DNA of 64,000 nucleotides, from assembly GCF_900156175.1 (NCBI RefSeq), contig NZ_FTMV01000003.1, forward strand, positions 372,001-436,000, in the 5' to 3' direction. The notes beneath the pieces were generated by a model that was not told where the DNA came from, did not search any database, and saw only the letters and a list, made by a program, of their open reading frames with translations. Made by a program: the position numbers and the translations under genes. This document shows positions 63,116-64,000 of this stretch, piece after piece; within the stretch, counting starts at the first letter, position 1, and each line of letters starts with the position of its first letter. Source of the DNA: Janthinobacterium sp. TND4EL3 (lineage in GTDB: Bacteria > Pseudomonadota > Gammaproteobacteria > Burkholderiales > Burkholderiaceae_D).

Positions 63116-64000
63116 ATGACCGACCGTATTACCGCCACAGTGCCCATGCCGGGCACTGCCGACTCCTCCATTCCCGAACGGCTTCCCGTGCTGGCCTTGC
63201 TGGCCCTGGCCATGACGGCGTTCCTCGCCCTCCTGTCGGAAACCTTGCCGGCCGGCTTGCTGCCGCAGATTGCCCGCGACCTGGGCATATCCGAAGTCAT
63301 GACGGGCCAGCTGGTGACCGTCTACGCCATCGGCTCGATCCTGACGGCGATTCCCCTGACGGCGCTCACCAGCAGCTGGCGCCGGCGCAATGTCCTGTTG
63401 CTGGCCATCATCGGCTTCCTGATCTTCAATACGGCGACGGCGCTGGCGCCCAACTACCTCGTCGCCCTGGTGGCGCGCTTCGTGACGGGCATGGCCGCCG
63501 GGCTGGCCTGGGGCCTGATGGCCGGCTACGCGCGCCGCATGGTGTCCGTGGAACAGCAGGGCAGGGCGATGGCCATCGCCATGATCGGCACGCCGCTGGC
63601 CCTGTCGCTGGGCGTGCCGCTGGGCACTTTGATGGGCGGCGTGCTGGGCTGGCGCAGCATCTTCGGCATCCTGTCCGGCCTGGCCGTGGTGCTGGTCGCG
63701 TGGGTGCTGCTGGCCGTGCCCGACTATCCGGGGCAAAAGCAGGGCGAGCGCCTGTCGATCCGCCAGGTGTTCATGACGCCGGGCGTGCGGCCGATTCTGG
63801 CGGTAATCGTCGCCTGGATGCTGGCGCATAATATTTTATATACGTATATCGCGCCTTTCCTGGCGCCGTCCGGCCTGCGTCCCCGCGTCGACCTCGTGCT
63901 GCTCGTGTATGGCGTGGGCTCGCTGGCCGGCATCTGGCTGGTCAGCCAGCTGATCGACCGCTGGCTGCGCCCGCTCGTGCTGGGCTGCATCGTCGCCTTT
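63116..64000 (+). CDS. MFS transporter (DHA1-type efflux), 3' end outside window
   Basis: At least 295 residues of an inner-membrane drug:proton antiporter-like protein; the frame is open to the window edge. Motifs: ALLSETLPAGLLPQIARDLG in helix 1 and loop, GSILTAIPLTALTSSWRRRN (motif A region), RFVTGMAAGLAWGLMAGYARR and GTPLALSLGVPLGTLMGG (motif C-like, typical of antiporters). Likely an arabinose/sugar- or drug-efflux relative (AraJ group); the substrate is unknown. GAAGGA lies before the ATG at 63116. Confidence 0.9.
   Translation, partial: MTDRITATVPMPGTADSSIPERLPVLALLALAMTAFLALLSETLPAGLLPQIARDLGISEVMTGQLVTVYAIGSILTAIPLTALTSSWRRRNVLLLAIIGFLIFNTATALAPNYLVALVARFVTGMAAGLAWGLMAGYARRMVSVEQQGRAMAIAMIGTPLALSLGVPLGTLMGGVLGWRSIFGILSGLAVVLVAWVLLAVPDYPGQKQGERLSIRQVFMTPGVRPILAVIVAWMLAHNILYTYIAPFLAPSGLRPRVDLVLLVYGVGSLAGIWLVSQLIDRWLRPLVLGCIVAF

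Overview
The window is GC-rich, densely coded bacterial chromosome. The isc cluster order (iscR-iscS-iscU-iscA-hscB-hscA-fdx-iscX), the sigma factor/DUF3619/DUF3106/RDD block, the ilvB-ilvH-ilvC operon and the style of the proteins point to a betaproteobacterium, most likely Oxalobacteraceae close to Janthinobacterium or Massilia. That assignment is inferred from gene content and protein style, not from a database search. There is no sign of a prophage, plasmid or CRISPR array. The only clear mobile element is one IS1595-type insertion sequence.

Layout. 0-5 kb: a partial MHS-type carboxylate symporter with a ModA-like binding protein and a divergent LysR regulator, then uvrB. 5-9 kb: an aromatic/aspartate aminotransferase, three identical tRNA-Asn units each with its own promoter and terminator, a Dabb protein and a secreted alpha/beta hydrolase. 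8.8-12.7 kb: a three-gene, membrane-bound, FAD-dependent sugar or sugar-acid dehydrogenase (small Tat subunit, GMC flavoprotein with a CC-x4-C motif, tri-haem cytochrome c) behind a sigma70 promoter that carries a PtxS-like LacI-family operator. 12.8-17.4 kb: GtrA, a purine permease, the IS, a GntR/FCD regulator, a fourth tRNA-Asn and a small protein with a double-glycine-like leader. 17.8-19 kb: a hydrolase/VOC pair and a Pro/Ala-rich membrane protein.

19.8-36.9 kb: a type VI secretion locus in three transcription blocks: (M15 peptidase)-tssM-tagF-ompA, then tssJ-tssK-tssL on the opposite strand, then TPR lipoprotein-tssB-tssC-hcp-tssE-tssH-tssA. The baseplate genes tssF and tssG and the spike gene tssI/vgrG are not here, so the apparatus must be completed from elsewhere.

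36.9-48 kb: an extracytoplasmic solute-binding protein, lipocalin, chemoreceptor, tRNA acp3U transferase, a radical SAM protein behind a near-perfect LexA box, ChaC, and a LysR-controlled VOC/FAH/maleylacetoacetate isomerase catabolic operon. A uracil-DNA-glycosylase-like protein with altered motifs follows, paired with a NADAR protein. 48-54.8 kb: the full isc iron-sulfur operon with an IscR-type operator, then a methyltransferase. 55-59 kb: a pseudouridine-synthase homologue without the catalytic Asp, a truncated haemoglobin, and an ECF sigma factor operon with membrane and periplasmic partner candidates. 59-64 kb: ilvB-ilvH-ilvC with a strong terminator, a small membrane protein and a partial MFS efflux protein.

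The leads that look least described are the sigma/DUF3619/DUF3106/RDD module, the UDG-like/NADAR pair, the pseudouridine synthase homologue with its catalytic Asp replaced, the leader-bearing small protein, and a binding protein encoded with an MFS symporter.
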